Of a stretch of 64,000 nucleotides of DNA, positions 26,372 through 36,084 are shown in pieces; within the stretch, counting starts at the first letter, position 1, and every line of letters begins with the position of its first letter. Under the pieces are notes generated by a model. That model ran no database searches, was not told the origin of the DNA, and worked only from the letters and a program-made list of their open reading frames with translations. Made by a program: the position numbers and the translations under genes. Source of the DNA: Acidimicrobiia bacterium (GTDB lineage Bacteria; Actinomycetota; Acidimicrobiia; Spongiisociales; Spongiisociaceae); NCBI GenBank assembly GCA_009841105.1, contig VXMM01000009.1, positions 60,927-124,926 on the forward strand, given 5' to 3'.

Positions 26372-26393
26372 GGTTAGTCTAGTCAGACTAACC
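26372..26393. promoter_or_regulatory. Inverted-repeat operator of the toxin-antitoxin operon
   Basis: GGTTAGTCT (26372-26380), four central bases, then AGACTAACC (26385-26393) form a perfect nine-base inverted repeat 18 bases upstream of the antitoxin ATG. Position and symmetry fit an autoregulatory Phd-type binding site overlapping the promoter. Confidence 0.65.
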
Positions 26394-26425
26394 AAGCAAG
26401 GCACGGACGAGGCCGCGACGCCGGC

Positions 26426-26485
26426 GACTAGTCCTTAGTTGCTAGTAGCCACCGTTTATTGATTGTTAGCGACTAGCGACTAGCG
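26426..26485. repeat. CTAG-rich intergenic repeat block
   Basis: Contains TTAGTTGCTAGTAG and the tandem AGCGACTAGCGACTAGCGG. It is much more AT-rich than its surroundings. Its right end provides the stop codon of the carboxylase alpha subunit (26480). Related words occur at 19461-19475, 25742 and 33484-33517. Confidence 0.5.
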
Positions 26486-28219
26486 GATGATGGCTATGAG
26501 CTCGTTGGTGCGGACGGTGTCGCCCGGCTGGACCTTCAGTTCCACCAGCTCCCCGTTCATGGGGCTCTTGATCTCGTTCTCCATCTTCATGGCCTCGAGG
26601 ATGCAGATCTGCTGATCGGCCGCCACCCGGTCCCCTGCCTTGACCGACACCTTGACGATGGTTCCCTGCATGGGGGACAGCACCATCCCGGGCTCGGAGG
26701 ATACGGGCCCACCGGCGGCCCGCCGCCGGGGCGGCCTCCGCATCGGGCGGTCCCCGGCCGCATGTGGCGCCTCCGGAGGCCAGAAGGTCACGTCGAACTT
26801 CCGCCCGCCGACCTCCACGGTCATCTCGCGGCCCGGCCCGGGATCCTCGCTGGGTTGGGCCTCGCCCCGGTCGAACGGCTCAGGGTCGAGCAGCAGCTCC
26901 TCTTCCACGAACCGGGTGTGGGCCTCCCCGCCGACGAAGACCGGGTGGGACAGCACCGCCCGGTGGGCCGGAATGGTGGTGGCCACTCCTGCCACGCGGT
27001 ACTCGTCCAGAGCACGTTCGGCCCGGGCTATCGCGGCTTCCCGGGTCCGGCCCCACACCACCAGCTTGGCCAGCAGATTGTCGTAGTACTGGCTGACCGA
27101 GGTGCCCGGGGTGATCCACGAATCCACCCGTACGCCGGGACCTCCGGGTTCTTGGTACTCGGTCACGGTCCCCGGTGAGGGGCGGAACCGGTCGGCGGGG
27201 TCCTCGGCGTTGATACGTAGCTCGATGGCATGCCCGACCACCGGGACCTCGTCGAACGAGAGCGGGTGGCCGTCGGCGATCGCCAGTTGCTCGGCCACCA
27301 GGTCGAGTCCGGTCACCATCTCGGTCACTGTGTGCTCAACCTGAAGGCGGGTGTTCATCTCTAGGAAGTAGAACGTCCCGTCGGGCCGGACCAGGAACTC
27401 GACGGTGCCGGCGTTGGCGTAGCCGCAGGCCTCGGCGATGGCGAGGGCAGCCTCGCCGAGCTCCCTCCGGCTCTCAGGGGTGAGCAGCGTGGAGGGCGCC
27501 TCCTCGATGAGCTTCTGGTGACGGCGTTGCACGGAGCAGTCCCGCTCACCGAGGAAGCGAGCGTTGCCGTGCCGGTCCACGATGATCTGGGCCTCGATAT
27601 GGCGGGCCCTATCGAGGTATACCTCGAGGTAGACCGCCGGGTTGCCGAAGTACGCCTCGGCCTCCCGCCGGGCGCCCTCGATGGCGTCGCCGAGTTCCTT
27701 GCGGTTGGCGGCTACCCGCAGACCCTTGCCCCCGCCGCCGTGAGAGGCCTTCACCGCGATCGGATAGCCGATCCGCGAGGCGATCGGGGCGGCCTCCCTC
27801 AGGCTGCGGACAGCCTCGGTAGTCCCGGGTACCGGCGGAACCCCGGCCTGCTCCGCGGTCTGGCGCGACCGGATCTTGTCCCCCATCAACTCGATGGCGC
27901 CGGCCGGCGGACCCACCCAGGTGATGCCCGCTTCCGCCACCATGCGTGCGAATCCCGCGTTCTCGGAGAGGAACCCGTAACCGGGATGGATGGCGTCTGC
28001 GCCCGAGCGTCGGGCGACATCGATGATGCGAGGGGCGTTCAGGTATGACTCCGAGGCGGGAGGACCGCCGATGTTCCAGGCCTCGTCGGCCAACTCGACA
28101 TGCAGGGAGTCCCGGTCCAGTTCCGAGTACACCGCGATCGTCCGCAACCCCAGCTCGGCAGCTGTCCTGATCACCCGGACCGCTATCTCCCCCCGGTTGG
28201 CGACCAGGAGGGAGTCCAT
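26480..28219 (-). CDS. pccA: Acyl-CoA (propionyl/acetyl-CoA) carboxylase alpha subunit, BC-BCCP
   Basis: A 579-residue protein with an N-terminal biotin carboxylase (LLVANRGEIAVRVIRTA at the start, HGGGGKGLRVA, QRRHQKLIEEAPS, EMNTRLQVEHTVTEM). The C-terminal biotin carrier domain has EAMKMENEI near residue 545. It carboxylates biotin with ATP and bicarbonate for the beta subunit. The linker (about 450-500) is Pro/Arg-rich. ATG 28219 is chosen because the family begins at MDSLLVANRGE. It lies 28 bases after the beta-subunit stop, so the two form an operon. With the mutase and biotin ligase nearby, propionyl-CoA is the likely substrate, though acetyl-CoA cannot be excluded. Confidence 0.9.
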   Translation of the reverse strand: MDSLLVANRGEIAVRVIRTAAELGLRTIAVYSELDRDSLHVELADEAWNIGGPPASESYLNAPRIIDVARRSGADAIHPGYGFLSENAGFARMVAEAGITWVGPPAGAIELMGDKIRSRQTAEQAGVPPVPGTTEAVRSLREAAPIASRIGYPIAVKASHGGGGKGLRVAANRKELGDAIEGARREAEAYFGNPAVYLEVYLDRARHIEAQIIVDRHGNARFLGERDCSVQRRHQKLIEEAPSTLLTPESRRELGEAALAIAEACGYANAGTVEFLVRPDGTFYFLEMNTRLQVEHTVTEMVTGLDLVAEQLAIADGHPLSFDEVPVVGHAIELRINAEDPADRFRPSPGTVTEYQEPGGPGVRVDSWITPGTSVSQYYDNLLAKLVVWGRTREAAIARAERALDEYRVAGVATTIPAHRAVLSHPVFVGGEAHTRFVEEELLLDPEPFDRGEAQPSEDPGPGREMTVEVGGRKFDVTFWPPEAPHAAGDRPMRRPPRRRAAGGPVSSEPGMVLSPMQGTIVKVSVKAGDRVAADQQICILEAMKMENEIKSPMNGELVELKVQPGDTVRTNELIAIIR

Positions 28220-28247
28220 GCTCAGGCTCTGTGTCGGCACGAGGGTC

Positions 28248-29798
28248 TCAGAGCGGGATGTTGCCGTGCTTCTTGGGCGGGAGCGAGTCACGCTTGTCGC
28301 GCAGCATGTCGAACGCCTTGATAAGAAGCATCCGGGTCGCTCGGGGCTCGATGACGCTGTCCACCAGGCCCAATTCCGAAGCTATGTAGGGGTTGGCGAA
28401 CCGGTCCTCGTACTCGTCGACCAGATCGGCCCGCTTGGTATCCGGGTCGGCGGCGGTGGCGATCTCCTTGCGATGGATGATGTTGACCGCACCCTGGGCG
28501 CCCATCACCGCGATCTCGGCCGACGGCCACGCGTATACGAGGTCGGCGCCCACACCCCGCGCGTTCATGACCAGGTAGGCGCCTCCGTAGGACTTGCGGG
28601 TGATCACGGTCACTCTGGGCACGGTCGCCTCGCAGTAGGCGTAGAGCAGCTTGGCGCCATGGCGGATGATGCCGCCGTGCTCCTGCTCCACGCCCGGCAG
28701 GAATCCGGGCACGTCCACGAACGTGATGATGGGGATGTTGAAGGCATCGCACATCCGGACGAACCGGGCCGCCTTCTGTGACGCCCCGATGTCGAGCGTC
28801 CCGGCCAGGTGGCTCGGCTGGTTGGCGACGATGCCCACGGAGTGACCGGCCAACCGGGCCAGACCCACCACGATGTTGCGGGCCCAGTGCTCGTGGACCT
28901 GGTAGAACTCGCCTCCGTCCACCACCGATTCGATGATCTCGGTCATGTCGTAGGGTTGGTTGGGCGAGTCGGGGATGATCGAGTCCAGCCGGTCGTCCGC
29001 CCGGTCCGGGGAGTCGTCGGGCGGGAAGTAAGGGGGCGGCATCATGTTGTTCTGGGGAAGGAACGACAGCAGGTAGCGGACGTCGTCCAGCGCATCGGCG
29101 CCGGAGTCGGAGACGAAGTGCGTGACCCCTGAAGTGGAGGCGTGGGTGTGCGCTCCGCCCAGGTCCTCGAAGGTGACCTCTTCCCCGGTGACTGCTTTGA
29201 TCACGTCCGGACCCGTGATGAACATGTGGCTGGTGCCGTCCACCTGGTAGACGAAGTCGGTGATGGCGGGGGAGTAGACCGCTCCTCCCGCGCACGGACC
29301 CATGATGACCGACACCTGGGGTATCACCCCGGAGGCCATCACGTTGCGGTAGAAGATCCTTCCATAGCCGTCCAGCGACTGCACACCTTCCTGGATACGG
29401 GCGCCGCCGGAGTCCTTCAGGCCGACCACCGGCGCGCCGACCTTCATGGCCATGTCCAATACCTTGGTGATCTTGTCGGCTACCGCCTTGCCGAGGCTCC
29501 CGCCGAAAACGGTGAAGTCTTCGGCGAAGACGAAGACAGTCCGTCCGTTGACAGTTCCGTAGCCGGTTACCACCGCATCCCCGAGCGGCCGCCGGTCCTC
29601 GAGGCCGAACCCACGGGACTGGTGCCGGACGAAGGTGTCGATTTCCTGGAAGCTTCCCTGGTCGAGCAGGAGGGCGATCCGCTCCCGGGCGGTCAGCTTG
29701 CCCTTCTCGCGCTGGCGGTCCACGGCGCGGCGGGATCCTCCGCCCTCAGCTTGGCGACGGAGCTCTCGAAGCTGTTCGATGCGCTGTTCGGTTCCCAA
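28248..29798 (-). CDS. pccB: Propionyl-CoA carboxylase beta subunit (carboxyltransferase)
   Basis: A 516-residue carboxyltransferase that moves CO2 from biotin to an acyl-CoA to give methylmalonyl-CoA. Family motifs are [29 protein letters not shown] (oxyanion region of the N-half), [12 protein letters not shown], the second-half [29 protein letters not shown] and [13 protein letters not shown]. The TTG start at 29798 gives the normal family N-terminus. ATG 29906 would add 36 Arg-rich residues with no counterpart and I consider it unlikely. It is upstream of pccA and divergent from birA. Confidence 0.9.
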   Translation of the reverse strand: MGTEQRIEQLRELRRQAEGGGSRRAVDRQREKGKLTARERIALLLDQGSFQEIDTFVRHQSRGFGLEDRRPLGDAVVTGYGTVNGRTVFVFAEDFTVFGGSLGKAVADKITKVLDMAMKVGAPVVGLKDSGGARIQEGVQSLDGYGRIFYRNVMASGVIPQVSVIMGPCAGGAVYSPAITDFVYQVDGTSHMFITGPDVIKAVTGEEVTFEDLGGAHTHASTSGVTHFVSDSGADALDDVRYLLSFLPQNNMMPPPYFPPDDSPDRADDRLDSIIPDSPNQPYDMTEIIESVVDGGEFYQVHEHWARNIVVGLARLAGHSVGIVANQPSHLAGTLDIGASQKAARFVRMCDAFNIPIITFVDVPGFLPGVEQEHGGIIRHGAKLLYAYCEATVPRVTVITRKSYGGAYLVMNARGVGADLVYAWPSAEIAVMGAQGAVNIIHRKEIATAADPDTKRADLVDEYEDRFANPYIASELGLVDSVIEPRATRMLLIKAFDMLRDKRDSLPPKKHGNIPL

Positions 29799-29973
29799 AG
29801 TCGTCCGGCTTCCTGTGGTCGGCCTGCGGGTACGGCGGCATTCAAGGTTAGGCGTTGCGCCCGCCCGCAACGATTCTCCGGCGTCCGGACACGGACGCGT
29901 GAACATCCTGCCCTGCGCTGGTGCCGGGGCGCGTATCCTTCGAACTCGACCGTTAGACCCTCACCGGCTGCCG

Positions 29974-30690
29974 ATGGCTACACCGCACGAGACGCTGATA
30001 CTTGACCGGACCACCTCCACCCAGGACGAGGTGTGGGCCCGGTTCGAATCGAAACCCCTTCTGGTGGTGGCCCGGTTGCAGACGCGGGGGAGAGGGCGCT
30101 CGGGGTCTCGGTGGTCGAACGCCCCGCGCGCACTGGCGGCTTCCGTCGGGGTCCGGCCGCACTGGCCCCCTCCCTCATGGCCGCTCCTGACGCTGGTGGC
30201 CGGCGTGGCGGCCCTGAGAGCGCTCGGCGATCCGGTACGAGGCCTGACGCTCAAATGGCCCAACGATCTGATGCGCGGGCCGTTGAAGCTGGGCGGCGTG
30301 CTCACCGAGGCTTCGGGCGACACGGTGGTGGCGGGATGGGGAGCCAACCTCTTCTGGCCCGATGCTCCGGAGGGTACTGGCGGTCTGTTCGACGCCGATC
30401 CCGGACCGGAGGCCGGGGTGGAGATCGCGCAGCGGTGGGTCGAGGAGTTCCTTCTCCTGCTGGCCGGCGAAGCGGGTGATTGGCCGCGCGACGAATACCG
30501 CCGACGGTGCTCCACGCTCGGGAGAGCGGTCACATGGGTCCCGGACGGTAAGGGAACGGCGGTCGACATCTCGCCCGACGGGGGCCTGGTGGTGGAGACG
30601 GATACCGGCCGGCGGACGCTCACCTCGGCGGCGGTCACGGAGTTGCGAGACCATGGGTTCATCCGTACTCCCTCTGCCGGCGACGATTGA
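29974..30690 (+). CDS. birA: Biotin-[acetyl-CoA-carboxylase] ligase
   Basis: A 238-residue group-I biotin protein ligase without an N-terminal DNA-binding domain, so it should act only as an enzyme. RGRGRSGSRWSNAP near residue 33 is the biotinyl-AMP loop and LKWPNDLM near 90 is the KWPND motif. LGGVLTEASG and a small C-terminal SH3-like domain follow. It should biotinylate the carrier domain of the divergently encoded carboxylase alpha subunit. ATG 29974 is used. Its last ~28 codons are duplicated at 31666-31773 beyond the next gene. Confidence 0.88.
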   Translation: MATPHETLILDRTTSTQDEVWARFESKPLLVVARLQTRGRGRSGSRWSNAPRALAASVGVRPHWPPPSWPLLTLVAGVAALRALGDPVRGLTLKWPNDLMRGPLKLGGVLTEASGDTVVAGWGANLFWPDAPEGTGGLFDADPGPEAGVEIAQRWVEEFLLLLAGEAGDWPRDEYRRRCSTLGRAVTWVPDGKGTAVDISPDGGLVVETDTGRRTLTSAAVTELRDHGFIRTPSAGDD

Positions 30691-30714
30691 GAACCGTTCG
30701 ACAGGTCTGTCCGG
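30606..30714. repeat. Long direct repeat, copy 1 (birA 3' end and downstream)
   Basis: From GGCCGGCGGACGCT to TGTCCGG this segment is about four-fifths identical by eye to 31666-31773. Copy 1 contains the birA C-terminus (GRRTLTSAAV..) and about 25 bases after its stop. Confidence 0.75.
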
Positions 30715-30810
30715 CACCCATCCTCGCACCAAGGCGTCGTCCGAGGATCTGGGTCGCTACGTACCTGGGGAGCTGGGACCGCCGCGCCCAGGCGGGCATC
30801 GACGATACGG

Positions 30811-31578
30811 CTACTGGGCGGTTCTGCCGCCGTCCACCGGGAGGACGGCGCCCGTGATGAAGGAGGCGTCGTCCGATGCCAGGAACAGCGCGGCGCCCGC
30901 GATCTCCGTCGGTGTTCCGAGGCGTCCGATCGGGTGCTTGGCAGCCGTGATCTCCAGTCCCCTCTCGAGGCTGCCGCGCCCGTGATTGCGCATGAGCGGC
31001 TCCATGACCGGTGTGTGGACCGCGCCCGGGCAGAGGGCGTTCACCCTGATCCCCAAGGGAGCTAGGTCGATCGCCATGGCGCGGGTCAGAGAGACCACGG
31101 CACCCTTGGCGGCGCTGTAGGCGGAGAAGTCCGCCATCCCGATCAGGGCCGCTACGGATGCCTGGTTGATGATCGATCCGCCGCCCGCGGCCTGCAGGTG
31201 GGGGATGGCGGCCCTAGAGGTGAGGTAGACGCCCTTGACGTTGACGGCGAAGCACCGATCCCACTCGTCCTCGTCCGCGTCCAGAACCGACCCGGACGGT
31301 GCCACGCCGGCGTTGTTGAAGACGATGTCGAGGCGGCCCAGCAGCCGGGCGGAGCTGGCCACGGCTCGGGATATCTCGTCCGGCGACGACACGTCGGCGA
31401 CCACCGGATGGGCCTCCGCGCCCGTGGCCGAGATGGCCGAAGCGGCGGCTTCGGCGGCCGGCGCGTCGCGATCGAGTATCGCAATCCCGGCGCCCTCGCT
31501 CGCGAACAACTCGGCGGTGGCCCGGCCGATGCCCGACCCGGCGCCGGTTATGAGGGCAGTGCGTCCCTGGAGTCTCAT
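30811..31578 (-). CDS. SDR-family dehydrogenase, candidate S-type 2-hydroxyalkyl-CoM dehydrogenase (paralogue 1)
   Basis: A 255-residue classical SDR with the cofactor motif TGAGSGIG (11-18), NNAGV (88-92), catalytic S141 and the YxxxK pair in YSAAKGA. By eye it is about three-quarters identical to the SDR at 39886. Its C-terminal half resembles S-2-hydroxypropyl-CoM dehydrogenase (AKHPIGRLGTP, VDGG), keeping a lysine at the sulfonate-binding position 214 but not the neighbouring arginine. Oxidation of a 2-hydroxyalkyl-CoM thioether is therefore possible but unproven; another alcohol is equally allowed. It is flanked by a direct repeat (30606-30714, 31666-31773), as if inserted between birA and the hydrolase gene. 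Confidence 0.7.
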   Translation of the reverse strand: MRLQGRTALITGAGSGIGRATAELFASEGAGIAILDRDAPAAEAAASAISATGAEAHPVVADVSSPDEISRAVASSARLLGRLDIVFNNAGVAPSGSVLDADEDEWDRCFAVNVKGVYLTSRAAIPHLQAAGGGSIINQASVAALIGMADFSAYSAAKGAVVSLTRAMAIDLAPLGIRVNALCPGAVHTPVMEPLMRNHGRGSLERGLEITAAKHPIGRLGTPTEIAGAALFLASDDASFITGAVLPVDGGRTAQ

Positions 31579-31665
31579 GACCGTGATCCTACGCCACTTT
31601 CCGACGGCGGCTCCGGCGTTTTCGAAGCGAGCCGGATATCGATCCGCGGAAGCGGATCCGTCCAC

Positions 31666-31773
31666 AGGCCGGCGGACGCTGACCTCGGCGGCGGTCTCGG
31701 AGTCGCGAGAGGGCGGGTTCAGCCGTATTCCTCCACGGGCTACGATTGAGAGCCGTTCGACTTGTCCGCCCGG
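31666..31773. repeat. Long direct repeat, copy 2 (birA tail remnant before the hydrolase gene)
   Basis: Matches 30606-30714. In one frame it still encodes TGRRTLTSAAV, the birA C-terminus, but no birA body precedes it. It also carries the TACGATTGAGA region used here as a candidate promoter. Confidence 0.75.
31718..31746 (+). promoter_or_regulatory. Predicted promoter of the hydrolase/LLM pair
   Basis: TTCAGC (31718-31723) and TACGAT (31741-31746), 17 bases apart, precede an ACAGGAGGTGGC ribosome-binding site and ATG 31793. The -10 lies in the duplicated segment. Confidence 0.45.
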
Positions 31774-31792
31774 GGCCCTTACAGGAGGTGGC

Positions 31793-32536
31793 ATGGCGGT
31801 TCTCCAGCATGAGGGAACGATCGAGATTCTCTATCGTGACTTCGCGATGCCGTCCGGGGCCGGGTTCACCACCGGCTACCTGTCCCGTCCGGACCGGATC
31901 GGCGACTACCCGCTGGTGGTGCTGTTGCCCCCACTCCAGGGGATCACGCCCTATGTAAAGGATCTTGCCCGCCGGCTGGCGCGTAACGGGTACGCCGTCC
32001 TCGTCCCCGACCTGACCCGGGGTGCTCATCCCGGTCCGAAGGCGCCGTTCGAGGATCTGGTAGCCACCTACCAGGTGATCCGGGACAGCCGCGCCCTGGC
32101 GGACATCGACGATGCGGTGGCCTTTGCATTCGCCGATCCGGCCGGCTGGGCGCGTCCCGGCAGGATCGGCGTGGTGGGTATCGACATGGGGGGTCGGTTC
32201 GCCATCATCTATGCAGCGCACCGCCAGCGGGCGGTGGGCGCGCTCTGCGTGGCGTACGCCCCGCTGGCCGGCGATGAGGAGAGGCGCCTGCCGGTGGTCG
32301 AGGCCCTGGAGATGCTCCCGATGGCGGTCCTGGGCCTCTACGGGGCGGATGACGACCTGGTGCCCGCCGCCGGAGTCGACGAGGCCCAGCGGCTCAACCC
32401 CCACGGCAGATGGATCCTGTACGAAGGCGTGGGTCACGACTACCTGGATGACGACGCCGACTCTTACCACCACGCCGCCACCAGCGACACCCTGGCCCGG
32501 CTGCTCCGCCTGCTGGCCGCCACCTTGGATGGTTAG
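31793..32536 (+). CDS. Dienelactone hydrolase-like alpha/beta hydrolase with Asp nucleophile
   Basis: A 247-residue alpha/beta-hydrolase of the dienelactone hydrolase family. The oxyanion region is LLPPLQGITPYV. The nucleophile elbow reads GVVGIDMGG, with D131 where DLH enzymes have cysteine (or serine). An acid is present in GADDDLVP (about D187) and the histidine in GVGHDYLD (H215). An aspartate nucleophile is the hallmark of epoxide hydrolases and haloalkane dehalogenases of the wider superfamily, so an ester-intermediate hydrolysis of an epoxide, halide or lactone is conceivable. AGGAGG precedes ATG 31793. It is followed after eight bases by the LLM gene, so the two are an operon. Confidence 0.75.
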   Translation: MAVLQHEGTIEILYRDFAMPSGAGFTTGYLSRPDRIGDYPLVVLLPPLQGITPYVKDLARRLARNGYAVLVPDLTRGAHPGPKAPFEDLVATYQVIRDSRALADIDDAVAFAFADPAGWARPGRIGVVGIDMGGRFAIIYAAHRQRAVGALCVAYAPLAGDEERRLPVVEALEMLPMAVLGLYGADDDLVPAAGVDEAQRLNPHGRWILYEGVGHDYLDDDADSYHHAATSDTLARLLRLLAATLDG

Positions 32537-32544
32537 GAGGACGG

Positions 32545-33483
32545 ATGCGTATCTCGATTCTCATAGGCGGTGAGCCCGTCGGCGTGTTCAAGGCCCCGGA
32601 GGAAGTAGTTGCCGAAGCCGTCGCCGCCGAGGAGGACGGGTTCGACTCTGTGTGGTGCATCCACTTCAGCCGCGGCATCGACTCGATGACCATGCTGGCC
32701 GCGACGGCACAGCGGACCTCGCGCATCGAGCTCGGGGTGGGGGTGGTTCCCACCTATCCCCGCCATCCGGTCGCGCTGGCCCAATCCGCGGCCACCGTCC
32801 AGTCCCTGTCGGGGGGACGGTTCGTGCTCGGGGTGGGTGTGTCGCATCGCCCTGTCATCGAGGGGATGCACGGTCTCGACTACTCGAGCCAGATCGGCCA
32901 TCTCCGCGAGTACCTGACCGTTCTGGACGGGTTACTCGGCGAGGGCATGGCAAGCTTCGCCGGGGATCACTACCGGGTAGAGGCGGCGATAACAGTTCCG
33001 GGGACGTCACGCGTGCCGGTCATCGTCGGGGCCCTGGCGCCCGGGATGTGCCGGCTGGGCGGCGAGTTGGCCGACGGGGTCACCACCTGGCTGGCCGGGC
33101 CGAAGTCACTGGAGGAAGTGGTGTTGCCCGCCGTCACCGAGGGCGCGGAGGAGGCCGGCAAGCCGTCACCCCGGGTGGTGGCGGGAATCCCGGTGGCCGT
33201 AGACGGGGATCGGGACCGAGCCGAGGCAGCAGCCAACCGCACGTTCGGCATGTACGGCAATCTCGTCAACTACCAGCGACTGTTCGCTCGCGAAGGGGTG
33301 GATGGACCGGCGGACTCGGTCATCACCGGCGAGGCACGGACCGTCCGATCCCGCATCCAGGCGCTGTTCGATGCTGGCGCCACCGACGTGTGGGCGGTGC
33401 CGTTCGACACCGGAACCGGAACCGGAGCCACCCGCGATCTGCTGGCAGACCTCGCGAATCAAACCCAAGTTGGTCCTCAATAG
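32545..33483 (+). CDS. LLM-class (luciferase-like) flavin/F420-dependent oxidoreductase
   Basis: A 312-residue TIM-barrel of the luciferase-like family: AEEDGFDSVWCIHF near residue 28, LAATAQRTSRIELGVGVVPTYPRHPVALA split over 50-80, and SGGRFVLGVGVSHRP near 93-108. The organism makes F420 (cofD and cofE are here), so F420 is a likely cofactor, but FMN is not excluded. Substrate is unknown. Because it sits inside the coenzyme M/epoxide locus, it could be an oxidoreductase of that pathway. TTAGGAGGACGG precedes ATG 32545. It converges on comA through an AT-rich spacer. Confidence 0.8.
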   Translation: MRISILIGGEPVGVFKAPEEVVAEAVAAEEDGFDSVWCIHFSRGIDSMTMLAATAQRTSRIELGVGVVPTYPRHPVALAQSAATVQSLSGGRFVLGVGVSHRPVIEGMHGLDYSSQIGHLREYLTVLDGLLGEGMASFAGDHYRVEAAITVPGTSRVPVIVGALAPGMCRLGGELADGVTTWLAGPKSLEEVVLPAVTEGAEEAGKPSPRVVAGIPVAVDGDRDRAEAAANRTFGMYGNLVNYQRLFAREGVDGPADSVITGEARTVRSRIQALFDAGATDVWAVPFDTGTGTGATRDLLADLANQTQVGPQ

Positions 33484-33517
33484 TCTGTATTTATTAGTTA
33501 GAACTAACTACTAACAA
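33484..33517. repeat. AT-rich spacer with TAGTTAG/CTAACTA inverted repeat
   Basis: Between two convergent stops. TAGTTAGAACTAACTA is a perfect inverted repeat, followed by CTAACAACTAG. Both the sequence and position resemble the CTAG-rich blocks at 26426 and 25742. It may act as a weak bidirectional terminator, which is inference. Confidence 0.45.
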
Positions 33518-35967
<2,450 letters not shown>

Positions 35968-36084
35968 TTACCTCCCTCCGTCCATCAAGTGGGGGTGAAT
36001 TGCTCGGCGGGTCGCTATGGCAAGGCTATCTGTCCCTCCGCGACCCTCCGGGGGCGTGGTTCAGAGATGATACCTGCTGCTTCC

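Noticed and set aside
29142..30005. Plus-strand open frame opposite pccB
   Set aside because: Composition follows the antisense of pccB codons and no domain is visible; typical high-GC shadow.
30030..30052. tRNA T-loop-like GGTTCGAATCG
   Set aside because: It lies inside the birA coding sequence and no acceptor stem or anticodon arm can be built around it.
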